Shown here: piece after piece, positions 41,604 to 48,608 of the stretch | How the letters are laid out: the number at the start of each line of letters is the position of its first letter | Position numbering within the stretch: position 1 is the first letter of the stretch | Source of the DNA: an uncultured Cloacibacillus sp. | Lineage (GTDB): Bacteria > Synergistota > Synergistia > Synergistales > Synergistaceae | NCBI GenBank assembly: GCA_900545755.1 | Contig: URAG01000009.1 | Coordinates: 1-48,608, forward strand | Direction: 5' to 3' | Length of the DNA: 48,608 nucleotides | Translations under genes and position numbers: made by a program | The notes under the pieces: generated by a model | The model's input: the letters and a program-made list of their open reading frames with translations, nothing else | Told to the model about the DNA's origin: nothing | The model's database searches: none

Positions 41604-41628
41604 GCCGGAGGAACATCTCTCCTCCGGC
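41604..41628 (-). promoter_or_regulatory. Intercistronic hairpin between small accessory gene and symporter
   Basis: GCCGGAGGA (41604-41612) and TCCTCCGGC (41620-41628) form a perfect 9-bp stem with a 7-base loop. It begins directly after the stop of the 44-codon gene and is followed by an AT-rich stretch. It could attenuate or protect the transcript, setting the ratio of the two products. Confidence 0.55.
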
Positions 41629-41763
41629 TTATTTGCCATGCTTCGCGTCTTTCTCTTTCTTTCCCATATAGAAATAAAGCGAGACAATTAAAAGCAGCAC
41701 CAGCAGCTGTCCAGCGAACAAACACCACGTCCCCGACTGCCAGAATATCTGATTTCCCGTCAT
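41629..41763 (-). CDS. Symporter small accessory protein (single TM)
   Basis: This 44-residue protein has one membrane helix (about residues 12-33) and a Lys-rich tail (MGKKEKDAKHGK). I placed the start at 41763 because GGGAGGTGAT precedes it; the longer frame from 41835 has no such site and adds a non-hydrophobic stretch. A family of tiny proteins encoded just ahead of SSS symporters is known as symporter small accessory protein, and this fits in size, topology and position. It is the first gene of the operon. Confidence 0.8.
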   Translation of the reverse strand: MTGNQIFWQSGTWCLFAGQLLVLLLIVSLYFYMGKKEKDAKHGK

Positions 41764-41825
41764 ATAAGCATCACCTCCCTCTGCACTGCGGAAATAAGCG
41801 GCGCGCCGTATCCGCAGCGACATAA

Positions 41826-41853
41826 ATAATAGCACACATCATTGTTTTTATAA
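41826..41853 (-). promoter_or_regulatory. Promoter of the symporter operon
   Basis: On the minus strand TTATAA (41853-41848) and TATTAT (41831-41826) are 16 bases apart, with a TG one base before the -10 box (extended -10). Confidence 0.5.
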
Positions 41854-42007
41854 TCAAAACCATAAATGTGGTGCCGCGTTAAATTGCAAAAATTGGCGAC
41901 GTCATACAATCAGCAGAGGCGCGCCGTCGCTTCCGTGCGCACGGCGCACCCGGCGGCTGGCGGGAACCGTTTTCGTCAGAGGCTCAGCGTTGGCGCTTTA
42001 TCTTTGT

Positions 42008-42035
42008 TTGACAAACGCGGTATATGAAATAAAAT
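42008..42035 (+). promoter_or_regulatory. Promoter of the MFS-LuxR regulator
   Basis: TTGACA (42008-42013, perfect) and TAAAAT (42030-42035) are 16 bases apart. Transcription would start near 42042. Confidence 0.65.
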
Positions 42036-42113
42036 TTACATGATCGGTATTTATTCCGGCGCTTAAGCCCCAGGCGTAAAAACGTTCCGTTTCCGCAGAC
42101 ACGGAGGTGTTGC

Positions 42114-43496
42114 GTGCAGATGCTAAGGCCTTTCATATATCTTACATCGTTCTCGGTCATGTTCTTCCTGACCGAATTCGCACTCCACACGCACCTCAAC
42201 GCCTTCGGCGCGCAGACCATGACGGCGCTGTACGCCGCAGCGATGTTCATAAACGGGTGCGGCTACCTGCTCTTCCCGCTGCTCGCGCGGACGCGGATTG
42301 CTGCCGCCGGTAAAAACATCCTCGTCCCCGCCGCTTCAGCGCTCTTCGTCCTCTCCGCGGCGCTCGCGGAGATTTTCGCGCAGGCGGGGCCGAGGCTCCT
42401 TTTCTCGTTCGCCGCGATGGCGGTGGGAGGCTTCCTCGGCGGCGCGTCGCTCTGGGCCGCCGCAGCCGCGCTGCGCCCGGCCGGCATGACCGGAAAGCTC
42501 TACGCCGCGGCGATCTCCGCATCCGTCGCCGTGCAGTACCCGATACAGAACTACTTCGCCGCGCCGCACTTCCGCCTCGCCGCGGTCGCCGCAGCCGCGG
42601 CCCTCTTCGTCAGGGCCATGCCGCCGTCGTTCGGCGAGCCTGCGCGCCGCCTCCCGCCGGAAGAACGCAAAACTCCGGCGGCTGAATTCCTCTTCGCCGC
42701 CGCGATGGTCGTGCTGCTCAGCTACTTCTACAGCCTCGGTGACGGCGTCCTGATGAAACTCAACGCCGAAGGCAAACTGACAGTCTTCAAATGGCCCCGC
42801 CTCTTCTACATCCTCTCTCTGCTGATCGCGGGATGGGCCGCCGACCTGCGCGGCGGACGCTTCCTAGCCCCCGTCGCTCTCGTAGCCGCGGCCCTGACCG
42901 GATTTTATCCCTTATTCCTCGCCGGGGGCTCCGGGGGCTATCAGATATTCCACCTCTGCTTCTGGTGCTTCGCTGGATTCTACGTCGTCTGCTTCAGCGT
43001 CCCGTTCATGCGCATGGCGGAAGAAAGAAACTTCCCAGAGCTGTGGGCCTGCCTCGGCAGGATAATAAAACAGTTCGTAAACTGCGCCGGCGTAGTATTC
43101 GCTTCGGCCCTGACCGAAGTCTCGGGCTCGCACTGGATATTCTGGTGCAACGCCGCGCTCATCGCCGCGATGGCGGCGTGGCTCGCCTTCGGGCGGCGTA
43201 TAAGCGTCGGCGAATCACCAGCGCTGGAAACCGAAGACTACATCCCGGCCGCCCCGCAGGCTACGGAATACGAACGCATAGCGGCCTTCGCCGGAAAATA
43301 CGGCCTATCCGCGCGCGAGACGGAAATACTGACAATGCTCGCCGCCAAAAACGCCGAACAGACGACGCAGGAGCTAGCCGACGCCCTCGGCGTGAGCCGC
43401 CGCACCTGCGAACGACGCCTCTCGGTGCTCTACGCAAAAACCGGCGTCAGAAACAGGGCCGACCTGATGATCGCCTATATGCGCGAAACGCGCTGA
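42114..43496 (+). CDS. Membrane-bound LuxR-type regulator with MFS-like domain
   Basis: This 460-residue protein fuses an N-terminal 12-helix MFS-like membrane domain (about 1-365) to a C-terminal LuxR/GerE HTH (about 390-455: YGLSARETEILTMLAAKNAE, TQELADALGVSRRTCERRLS). The second block is the DNA-recognition helix. Such fusions are abundant in Eggerthella-type and some other anaerobes and are thought to sense a substrate at the membrane. It starts at a GTG five bases after GGAGGTG; an ATG two codons on is possible. It is divergent from the symporter-creatininase operon, which is its likely target. Confidence 0.88.
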   Translation: MQMLRPFIYLTSFSVMFFLTEFALHTHLNAFGAQTMTALYAAAMFINGCGYLLFPLLARTRIAAAGKNILVPAASALFVLSAALAEIFAQAGPRLLFSFAAMAVGGFLGGASLWAAAAALRPAGMTGKLYAAAISASVAVQYPIQNYFAAPHFRLAAVAAAAALFVRAMPPSFGEPARRLPPEERKTPAAEFLFAAAMVVLLSYFYSLGDGVLMKLNAEGKLTVFKWPRLFYILSLLIAGWAADLRGGRFLAPVALVAAALTGFYPLFLAGGSGGYQIFHLCFWCFAGFYVVCFSVPFMRMAEERNFPELWACLGRIIKQFVNCAGVVFASALTEVSGSHWIFWCNAALIAAMAAWLAFGRRISVGESPALETEDYIPAAPQATEYERIAAFAGKYGLSARETEILTMLAAKNAEQTTQELADALGVSRRTCERRLSVLYAKTGVRNRADLMIAYMRETR

Positions 43497-43554
43497 CCCC
43501 GCGCCTTACCCAAACTGAGACAAAACCAAAGGAATAAAAAATAAAAACGAAAGC

Positions 43555-43580
43555 AAAGAGAGGCACGCCTCTCTTTTTTT
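43555..43580 (+). terminator. Terminator of the MFS-LuxR gene
   Basis: AAAGAGAGGC (43555-43564) pairs with GCCTCTCTTT (43567-43576), and the T run continues to 43580. Confidence 0.85.
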
Positions 43581-43923
43581 ATCAGCCAAAATCCGGCGCG
43601 CCTTTCCTACGAAATTCCAAAATCCCCGCCGCGCGCGGAAAATTCCACCGTCCTCCAAAGCGCGCCCGCCCGTGAAAAGCGCGCGCCGCCCCGAGCGGCC
43701 GCCCGCGTGCAAAGAATATTGTCAGTACATATATTTAACAATAAGCTGACTGATTATAACGGTGGCGGGATTCCGCCATGCTTCTCCGAACACTGGCGGA
43801 GCACCGCCACATTTTCCCCGAAAAAGTGGCGGACTTCCGGCCTGTTCACCGCTGCGGTTTTATGCTCTAATAAAAACGTCCGGGACACAAATCAAATAAA
43901 AAAGAAAAAGGAGTGCTTTTCTG
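43581..43923 (+). other. Leader region of the first Synergist-CTERM gene
   Basis: No gene is seen. Bases 43762-43832 contain GTGGCGG (43762-43768), its complement CCGCCAC (43804-43810), and a second GTGGCGG (43826-43832). The middle arm can pair with either outer arm, so two exclusive hairpins are possible. A short ACCG-CTG-CGGT stem followed by TTT lies near 43848-43861. A strong AAAAGGAG site stands before the ATG at 43924. Confidence 0.5.
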
Positions 43924-45180
43924 ATGGAAAGAACGCTTGCATTATTGGCTGTCGTCATGCTGTTGATCTCCGCCGCGTCGTGCGCTTTCGCGTCGCCCGT
44001 GTTATCGGACAATTTCCTTGAGGAAACATGGGCGGACGGGCCTATAGCGCTTGATGTGGACGGCACCAGCGTTGAAGCCTTCGTTTGGAACATGACCAGA
44101 AGCGACAACGGCGGTATAGACGACAAGGTCGTCGACGCGCTCGGCAACGTCTCCGTCTTCGGCGGCTTCGGGTTCCAGCCGAACGTTGCCGGAACCTATT
44201 CCGGAACGACGCTGAAAATCCCCCTCGTAGCGGCAGGCGCGGCAAAATTGCCGCAGAGCTATTCCGTCGGCATAGCGCAGCAGGTATTGGTACCGGTATT
44301 GGATGAAAATAACGAAATAATAGACTATAAATACGACAATTTCGTGCAGGTCTTTACCGCCGCTTCCGCTTCGTGCGAAGTCAAAACGGAAAACCCTGAA
44401 GTAGCCGTTTTGACCCTTGTGCTGCCGCAGGAATACGTAATAAAGGGTTACACCGACGAATCTTCATATGACAGCGCAATATACTGGGTCTACCTCATCG
44501 AAGGCGGCTCCACGCCCGATACGCCGGATACCCCCGACACCCCCGACACGCCGGTCGCTCCGACGGTAGACACGGACGGCTACGAAGCGCAGGAGGAAGT
44601 TACAGTCACGACTGAGCCGGAGATAAAGGAAGGCGTGTTAAAGCCCTCCATCATCGAGACCGACTTCGCGGATAACGTCGCCAGCGACCTTGAGGACTGC
44701 GGCGTCGCCAAACTGACGCAGTACAAGACCATCTCCGTCCTCACGGCTATTAGACTCAGCGGCGTCGGCGCGGACGCAAAACTTAGCGAGCCATACACCG
44801 TGACGGTCGTACTCAACCCAGGAATTACCGTCCCAGAAGGAGCGGAGCTTCGCGTCTTCGTACCGCAGTACGGCGGCGATCCGGCTGACACTCCGGCGGC
44901 GAACGCGCTCACAGCCAGCGTCATGCCAGCGGAGACCCGCGCGGCGTCCGCTCCTGCCCTGCTCGACTTCCCGGCGGAGTATGACGCTGAGACCAGCACC
45001 GTGACGTTCACAACCGAAGACGAAGTTACCTTCCCAACGTACGGGACTTCCGTAGCCATCGCGGCGGTGACCAAGTCGGCTCCCGCGCCCTCCGGCGGGA
45101 GCGGAGGCGGCTGCTCGGCGGGCTTCGGCGCTCTCGCGCTGCTCGCAGTAGTACCTCTCTTCGCACGCAGGAAAAAGTAA
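43924..45180 (+). CDS. Synergist-CTERM sorting-domain surface protein
   Basis: This 418-residue exported protein starts with a signal peptide (MERTLALLAVVMLLISAASC, cleavage near residue 23). The mature part is beta-rich and has a TPD repeat linker (TPDTPDTPDTPDTP near residue 198). It ends in the Synergist-CTERM signal: GGSGGGCSAGFG, a hydrophobic LALLAVVPLF segment and ARRKK. By analogy with other -CTERM systems, the tail is cut and anchored by a dedicated peptidase at the cell envelope; the invariant Cys suggests a lipid or thiol link. It resembles the next gene in its C-terminal 130 residues. The role of the extracellular part is unknown. Confidence 0.88.
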   Translation: MERTLALLAVVMLLISAASCAFASPVLSDNFLEETWADGPIALDVDGTSVEAFVWNMTRSDNGGIDDKVVDALGNVSVFGGFGFQPNVAGTYSGTTLKIPLVAAGAAKLPQSYSVGIAQQVLVPVLDENNEIIDYKYDNFVQVFTAASASCEVKTENPEVAVLTLVLPQEYVIKGYTDESSYDSAIYWVYLIEGGSTPDTPDTPDTPDTPVAPTVDTDGYEAQEEVTVTTEPEIKEGVLKPSIIETDFADNVASDLEDCGVAKLTQYKTISVLTAIRLSGVGADAKLSEPYTVTVVLNPGITVPEGAELRVFVPQYGGDPADTPAANALTASVMPAETRAASAPALLDFPAEYDAETSTVTFTTEDEVTFPTYGTSVAIAAVTKSAPAPSGGSGGGCSAGFGALALLAVVPLFARRKK

Positions 45181-45556
45181 CGGCGCCAGCCGTGCCGTGC
45201 GCCTTGCGCCGCAGGGGAACGCCGAACTCCAGCGGCGCGAGGCGCAGTAAATACGGCGCGGCGGGATAAGAAAGATAAAAAGCCGCGCGGCAGGCCTGCA
45301 TTTTCGCAGACGCGCGGCAAAAACAGACGAAGGCGCGAAGGGAGGAAAAGGGGAAAACAGGACGTGAAACAAACGGCACGTCGGGGCCAGCGAGACGACG
45401 CCGGCACTAGCGGCGCACTGATGATAATTGAAAACGTCCGCTAACGCGGACGGTGCGCCGCGTCGCAGCAAAATTTTTCGGCACAGCGCCGCGCTCCGGC
45501 TGAAGGCCGGAACGGCTGGCATATTACTTCTATCTATCAGAAAGGGGCGTTTATAA
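45181..45556 (+). other. Spacer between the two Synergist-CTERM genes
   Basis: It starts with a hairpin that uses the last A of the stop codon (45180-45193). It also holds a CGTCCGC-TAAC-GCGGACG hairpin (45435-45452), of the same CGC-NNAC-GCG type seen in other intergenic regions. There is no clear terminator, so read-through into the second gene is possible. GGGGCG precedes the next ATG. No coding frame is convincing. Confidence 0.5.
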
Positions 45557-48292
45557 ATGAAAGCAACGAAAAACGGTACGTCGGGCACATCCGGCCGCAG
45601 CGCTCCGGCGCGCGGGAAATTCGGGAAAATCTGCCTTGTCCTGCTTCTGCTCGCGACGGCCGTGTTCTGCGGCTTCGCGCCGCGGGCGTGGGCCGAGACT
45701 GCCGGCTGCTGGACGGACGAGGGCAACTACGACATATCGTGGTACACCGACAACCCGAACGAGAACCCGGAAGAATACGACCTATGGGACGAAGCGGACC
45801 TCGCGGGGCTCGCCTATCTCGTCAACAACAACATTGAATTTTTCTATAGCTCTAATGCAAGCAACGGTAAGATCGTCCGCCTGCGCGCCCCGGTCGACAT
45901 GTCGGCCCACTACTGGGAGCCGATCGGTGTGTACAGGTTGAATGGTATTACTAATGTATCGCCGTGCTTCTTAGGCACCTTCGACGGCGGCAACCACGCG
46001 ATATCCGGCATCGTCGTGCAGAACGACGGGACATCCAAGAGCGCCTACGCCGGCTTCTTCGGCTATATCAATCTTAGCCAAAATCAAAATCCGCATTATG
46101 ACTTCAGCGGCAACGCCTTCCCCAGGCTCCTATCCATCAACATAGTGAACGCCTACATAGAGGGCGCCCCAAGCGTGCTGGTTTACGACGATCCGACATC
46201 CCCCAATGAGTTGGAGGTAGAACCCATAGCGGCTGGCATCGTGGCCTTCGCCAATGCGAGTACCAACGGTACGGCGGTATACGACTGCATGTTCTCCGGC
46301 TTCGTCAGTGGCTACGACGCGGCGGGCATCGTCGGGCAGAATAACAGCGGCGGCGCGGTATCCTGCGTCAACATGGGCGGCGTCTCCGCCGAGCGCTACG
46401 CGGGCGGCATCGTCGCAAGAATGGAGTATGCGTCAAACATAGTACAATGCACGAACGAAGGGCCGGTAGCCAGCAAATTTGCGGCGGGCGGCATCGCGGG
46501 GCTGCACGGCAACTCCGGTTCCGGCCCAGGTTACATCCAGTACTGCTCCAGCACCGGCCCCGTCTACGGGGAGAAGTATTCCGGCGCGATAGCGGGATAT
46601 ATGAGCGGGCGCACAGTCGCCTTTGAATATGACAAGAACTACTACTGGCTCAACGGGACAGGCGACGACATCTTCCCCTCGGGACAGGTCGGCAACGCGA
46701 AAACCTCGCTCGGAGGCAGTGAAGAGAAGCCGACCACCTTGCCGGTGGAGGCTATTAAAGTAGATACCCTAGCCGAAATGCCGCCGACTACCGTAATATT
46801 CGACTACGCTAAAGTGCCTTACGGACGCAGAGAAGACCGAAAGACCGCGTACAACTATAATCCCTATCGTTATGTCTACCCGGACGATGACGGCGTTTAC
46901 ACTCTCGGCCCCATAACAATCTATCCGACTGGCAGCGCTACTGCGGAAAACATAATCATAGAGCCGTCGTTTTACTATGCACTGTCGCGCAAGAACCTGA
47001 CGAAAGAAGAATACTCAAAGCCGTTCTCGTTCTGCGTGACTAGCGGCAATATCGGAAACAATGACCACACCGTCCGCAACGTCTATGCAAAAGACGACGA
47101 CAGAATGAACAACGCAGGCAGCCTTGTAAGATTCGCCGACGGTTTCACACCTTATCTGCGTCTGGGAAAAATCGTCGAGGCGCTGGCGGCGATTACGCTC
47201 TCCGACGCGACGCTCAAGGCCGGAGAGAACGCGGTCCTGACCGCGTCCTTCGACCCCGATACGACGCCGCAGTCCGCCCGCGGGCTGAAGTGGAGCTCCG
47301 ACGACGAAAGCGTCGCCACCGTGGACGCTTCCGGAAAGGTGACGGCGGTCGGCGTAGGACAGGCCAGGATTACGGCGGTATCCGAAGTGTTTGAAGAGGC
47401 GTCCCCAGCAGAGTGCGTCGTCACTGTGAACAAGAACGACGTGAAGATCGAGAGCGTGGCTCTCGACAAAACGGCAATCGAAATCACGACTGGGAACACC
47501 GCTCAGCTCTCCGCCTCCGTCCTGCCTGAAGGCTCGCCGCAGGGCGTGACTTGGAGCAGTTCCAACACCGAAGTCGCCTCCGTCGACGAAGCGGGCATCG
47601 TCACCGCAATAGCGGAAGGCACGGCTGTCGTCGCAGCGACTTCTTCCGCCGATTCATCAAAGTCCGCATCCTGCACCATTACCGTCACCGCCTCCGCGCC
47701 TCTGCCCGTAGTCGTGACGGCCGACTGCGTGACGCAGGCCCCCGGTTCGCTTGAAGCGTTGACTGAACAGCTGCCGGAGGGCGTCGCGGATGTAGTCACA
47801 TCCGTTTCGCCGGAATCCGAGACAAACGCACTTGAAACGCTCGCCGCGGGCGGTCACACCGGCACGCCGTACATAGACGGCATAGATCAGACGGAGCCCG
47901 GAGCCGTAAACGCGCTGACGACCTTCTCGCTCAACGTGGAGCACGAGGACGGCGCTGGCGGCGACCTGACGATTACGCTGACGCTTGCGGACGCGCTTAA
48001 CGTCGCAGAAGGCAGCTCGCTCTACGCCTTCATCCAGTACAGCGGCGATCCGCAGAAATTCGGCTCGTTCGCATGCACCCCGGCGAACGGCGCAAACATA
48101 ACCTCCGTGAAATTCACCGTTACGGGCTACGCGCGCTTCTTCTCCGAAGCGCCGGTGATACTCGCGGCGGTCAAAGGCAGCGCCCCGCAGCCCGCGCCTT
48201 CGGGCGGCGGCGGTGGCGGTGGCTGCTCTGGTGGCCTCGGCGCTCTCGCGCTGCTCGCTATAGTGCCGCTCTTCGCGCGCAGGAAAAAGTAA
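45557..48292 (+). CDS. Large Synergist-CTERM surface protein with GLUG-like and Big2 domains
   Basis: This 911-residue protein has a long basic N-terminus and signal peptide (GKFGKICLVLLLLATAVFCG near residue 23, cleavage after about 50). A GLUG-like beta-helix region follows (residues 130-360; repeated GGIVA/AGIVG-type turns such as AAGIVGQNNSGGAV and AGGIAGLHGNSG). Then come two bacterial Ig-like group 2 domains (about 540-620 and 635-715; LKWSSDDESVATVDASGKVT and VTWSSSNTEVASVDEAGIVT). A domain shared with the preceding gene follows, then the Synergist-CTERM tail (SGGGGGGGCSGGLG... PLFARRKK). These domains are typical of adhesins or surface scaffold proteins. It is probably expressed with its neighbour. 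Confidence 0.9.
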   Translation: MKATKNGTSGTSGRSAPARGKFGKICLVLLLLATAVFCGFAPRAWAETAGCWTDEGNYDISWYTDNPNENPEEYDLWDEADLAGLAYLVNNNIEFFYSSNASNGKIVRLRAPVDMSAHYWEPIGVYRLNGITNVSPCFLGTFDGGNHAISGIVVQNDGTSKSAYAGFFGYINLSQNQNPHYDFSGNAFPRLLSINIVNAYIEGAPSVLVYDDPTSPNELEVEPIAAGIVAFANASTNGTAVYDCMFSGFVSGYDAAGIVGQNNSGGAVSCVNMGGVSAERYAGGIVARMEYASNIVQCTNEGPVASKFAAGGIAGLHGNSGSGPGYIQYCSSTGPVYGEKYSGAIAGYMSGRTVAFEYDKNYYWLNGTGDDIFPSGQVGNAKTSLGGSEEKPTTLPVEAIKVDTLAEMPPTTVIFDYAKVPYGRREDRKTAYNYNPYRYVYPDDDGVYTLGPITIYPTGSATAENIIIEPSFYYALSRKNLTKEEYSKPFSFCVTSGNIGNNDHTVRNVYAKDDDRMNNAGSLVRFADGFTPYLRLGKIVEALAAITLSDATLKAGENAVLTASFDPDTTPQSARGLKWSSDDESVATVDASGKVTAVGVGQARITAVSEVFEEASPAECVVTVNKNDVKIESVALDKTAIEITTGNTAQLSASVLPEGSPQGVTWSSSNTEVASVDEAGIVTAIAEGTAVVAATSSADSSKSASCTITVTASAPLPVVVTADCVTQAPGSLEALTEQLPEGVADVVTSVSPESETNALETLAAGGHTGTPYIDGIDQTEPGAVNALTTFSLNVEHEDGAGGDLTITLTLADALNVAEGSSLYAFIQYSGDPQKFGSFACTPANGANITSVKFTVTGYARFFSEAPVILAAVKGSAPQPAPSGGGGGGGCSGGLGALALLAIVPLFARRKK

Positions 48293-48381
48293 CGGCACCG
48301 CCGTGCCGCGCGCCCCTAATGCGATGGAGGAATTTCCGCGCCGGAGGCGCTTTCACAACAGCCTGACACTAACATAAAAGA

Positions 48382-48430
48382 AATGCGGCGCTGCCTTGCG
48401 CTCTGCGCAAAACAACGCCGCATTCATTTT
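48382..48430 (+). terminator. Terminator after the Synergist-CTERM pair
   Basis: AATGCGGCG (48382-48390) pairs with CGCCGCATT (48416-48424), with an inner TTGCGC/GCGCAA stem, followed by CATTTT. The T run is modest. Confidence 0.6.
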
Positions 48431-48485
48431 CGGCGCGCTGTCGAAATGCTCCACGCTACATAACCGTTATCCGAAGGCGTTTTTG

Positions 48486-48608
48486 TTAACGACCAATTTC
48501 TATACCAGTAAGTCGTTCATAATATTTGGCAAGTGCACTGTGATCTTTTTGTCCACAACCATTATTATGCAACCACTGAAAAACCTCCTGTACCGAAGCG
48601 GCCATAGG
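48486..48608 (-). CDS. 3' end of an unknown gene, cut by the window edge
   Basis: The last 123 bases read on the minus strand as 40 codons ending in TAA, with protein-like content (VQEVFQWLHNNGCGQKDHSA, then LAKYYERLTGIEIGR). It is too short to assign. An ATG at 48605 could be a start, but the window ends three bases later, so a longer upstream part is likely. The base composition is more AT-rich than the neighbouring genes. Confidence 0.5.
   Translation of the reverse strand, partial: PMAASVQEVFQWLHNNGCGQKDHSALAKYYERLTGIEIGR

Larger units (their letters stand above)
41764..42113. other. Divergent control region between symporter operon and LuxR regulator
   Basis: The stretch holds the two promoters given separately and, between them, an inverted repeat GCGCCGT (41921-41927)/ACGGCGC (41941-41947) that could be the binding site of the LuxR-type regulator. 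No gene is seen. Confidence 0.5.

Noticed and set aside
44516..44558. TPD/TPDTPD repeat as a CRISPR-like or tandem DNA repeat
   Set aside because: It is a short in-frame coding repeat for a Thr-Pro-Asp linker, common in surface proteins.

Overview
This GC-rich window most likely comes from a member of the Synergistota (Cloacibacillus/Synergistes-like). The strongest clue is two secreted proteins (43924-45180 and 45557-48292) that end in the Synergist-CTERM sorting tail: a Gly/Ser-rich stretch with one Cys, a hydrophobic segment ending PLFARRKK, then the stop. A four-gene HndABCD-type NAD(P)-linked [FeFe]-hydrogenase operon, selenium-type YedE/TusA genes and amino-acid/organic-acid transporters fit an anaerobic, amino-acid-fermenting lifestyle.

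Layout. 1-3345: low-affinity phosphate transporter (PiT) with its DUF47/PhoU-like partner, then a convergent YjeH-like amino acid exporter. 3579-8307: hndABCD with a good sigma-70 promoter, a structured leader and a perfect 11-bp terminator. 8308-9133: no convincing gene, but a repeat-like dyad block and a long AT-rich palindrome. 9134-11454: EamA exporter coupled to an orphan gene, and a divergent LolA-like secreted protein. 11545-15582: a very large fusion of a family-6 (hypoxanthine/uracil) DNA glycosylase, a UvrD/Rep-type SF1 helicase and a Cas4/AddB-like nuclease, interrupted by one in-frame TAA. 15859-21205: a more AT-rich regulatory island with a zinc-ribbon membrane protein, a Sel1-repeat membrane protein, a LexA/S24-type repressor, a transmembrane Ser/Thr kinase and a small HTH protein.

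21285-22938: TRAP-type large permease with a tiny two-TM partner and no binding protein in view. 23539-27014: two tandem stand-alone PEP-synthase-type ATP-grasp proteins, divergent from ppk1-ppx (27257-30228). 30363-31707: TusA-like and YedE selenium-type pair. 32268-37926: two iron-dependent alcohol dehydrogenases, a DUF6881-like protein, a large secreted orphan, a cupin, and an XRE-cupin regulator with a clear promoter/operator. 38317-38392: tRNA-Ala(GGC) with a fully consensus promoter. 38762-43496: an operon of a 44-aa symporter accessory protein, SSS symporter, PepSY-like protein and creatininase-family hydrolase, divergent from an MFS-LuxR membrane regulator. 43924-48292: the Synergist-CTERM pair. 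48486-48608: the 3' end of a gene that runs off the window.

The least ordinary items are the glycosylase-helicase-nuclease fusion with its single nonsense codon, the kinase/Sel1/zinc-ribbon/S24 island beside it, the tandem stand-alone PEP-synthase ATP-grasp proteins, a pair of mutually exclusive hairpins ahead of the first Synergist-CTERM gene, and a conserved hairpin that begins on the last base of both Synergist-CTERM stop codons. All assignments are by eye from motifs; no database search was run.
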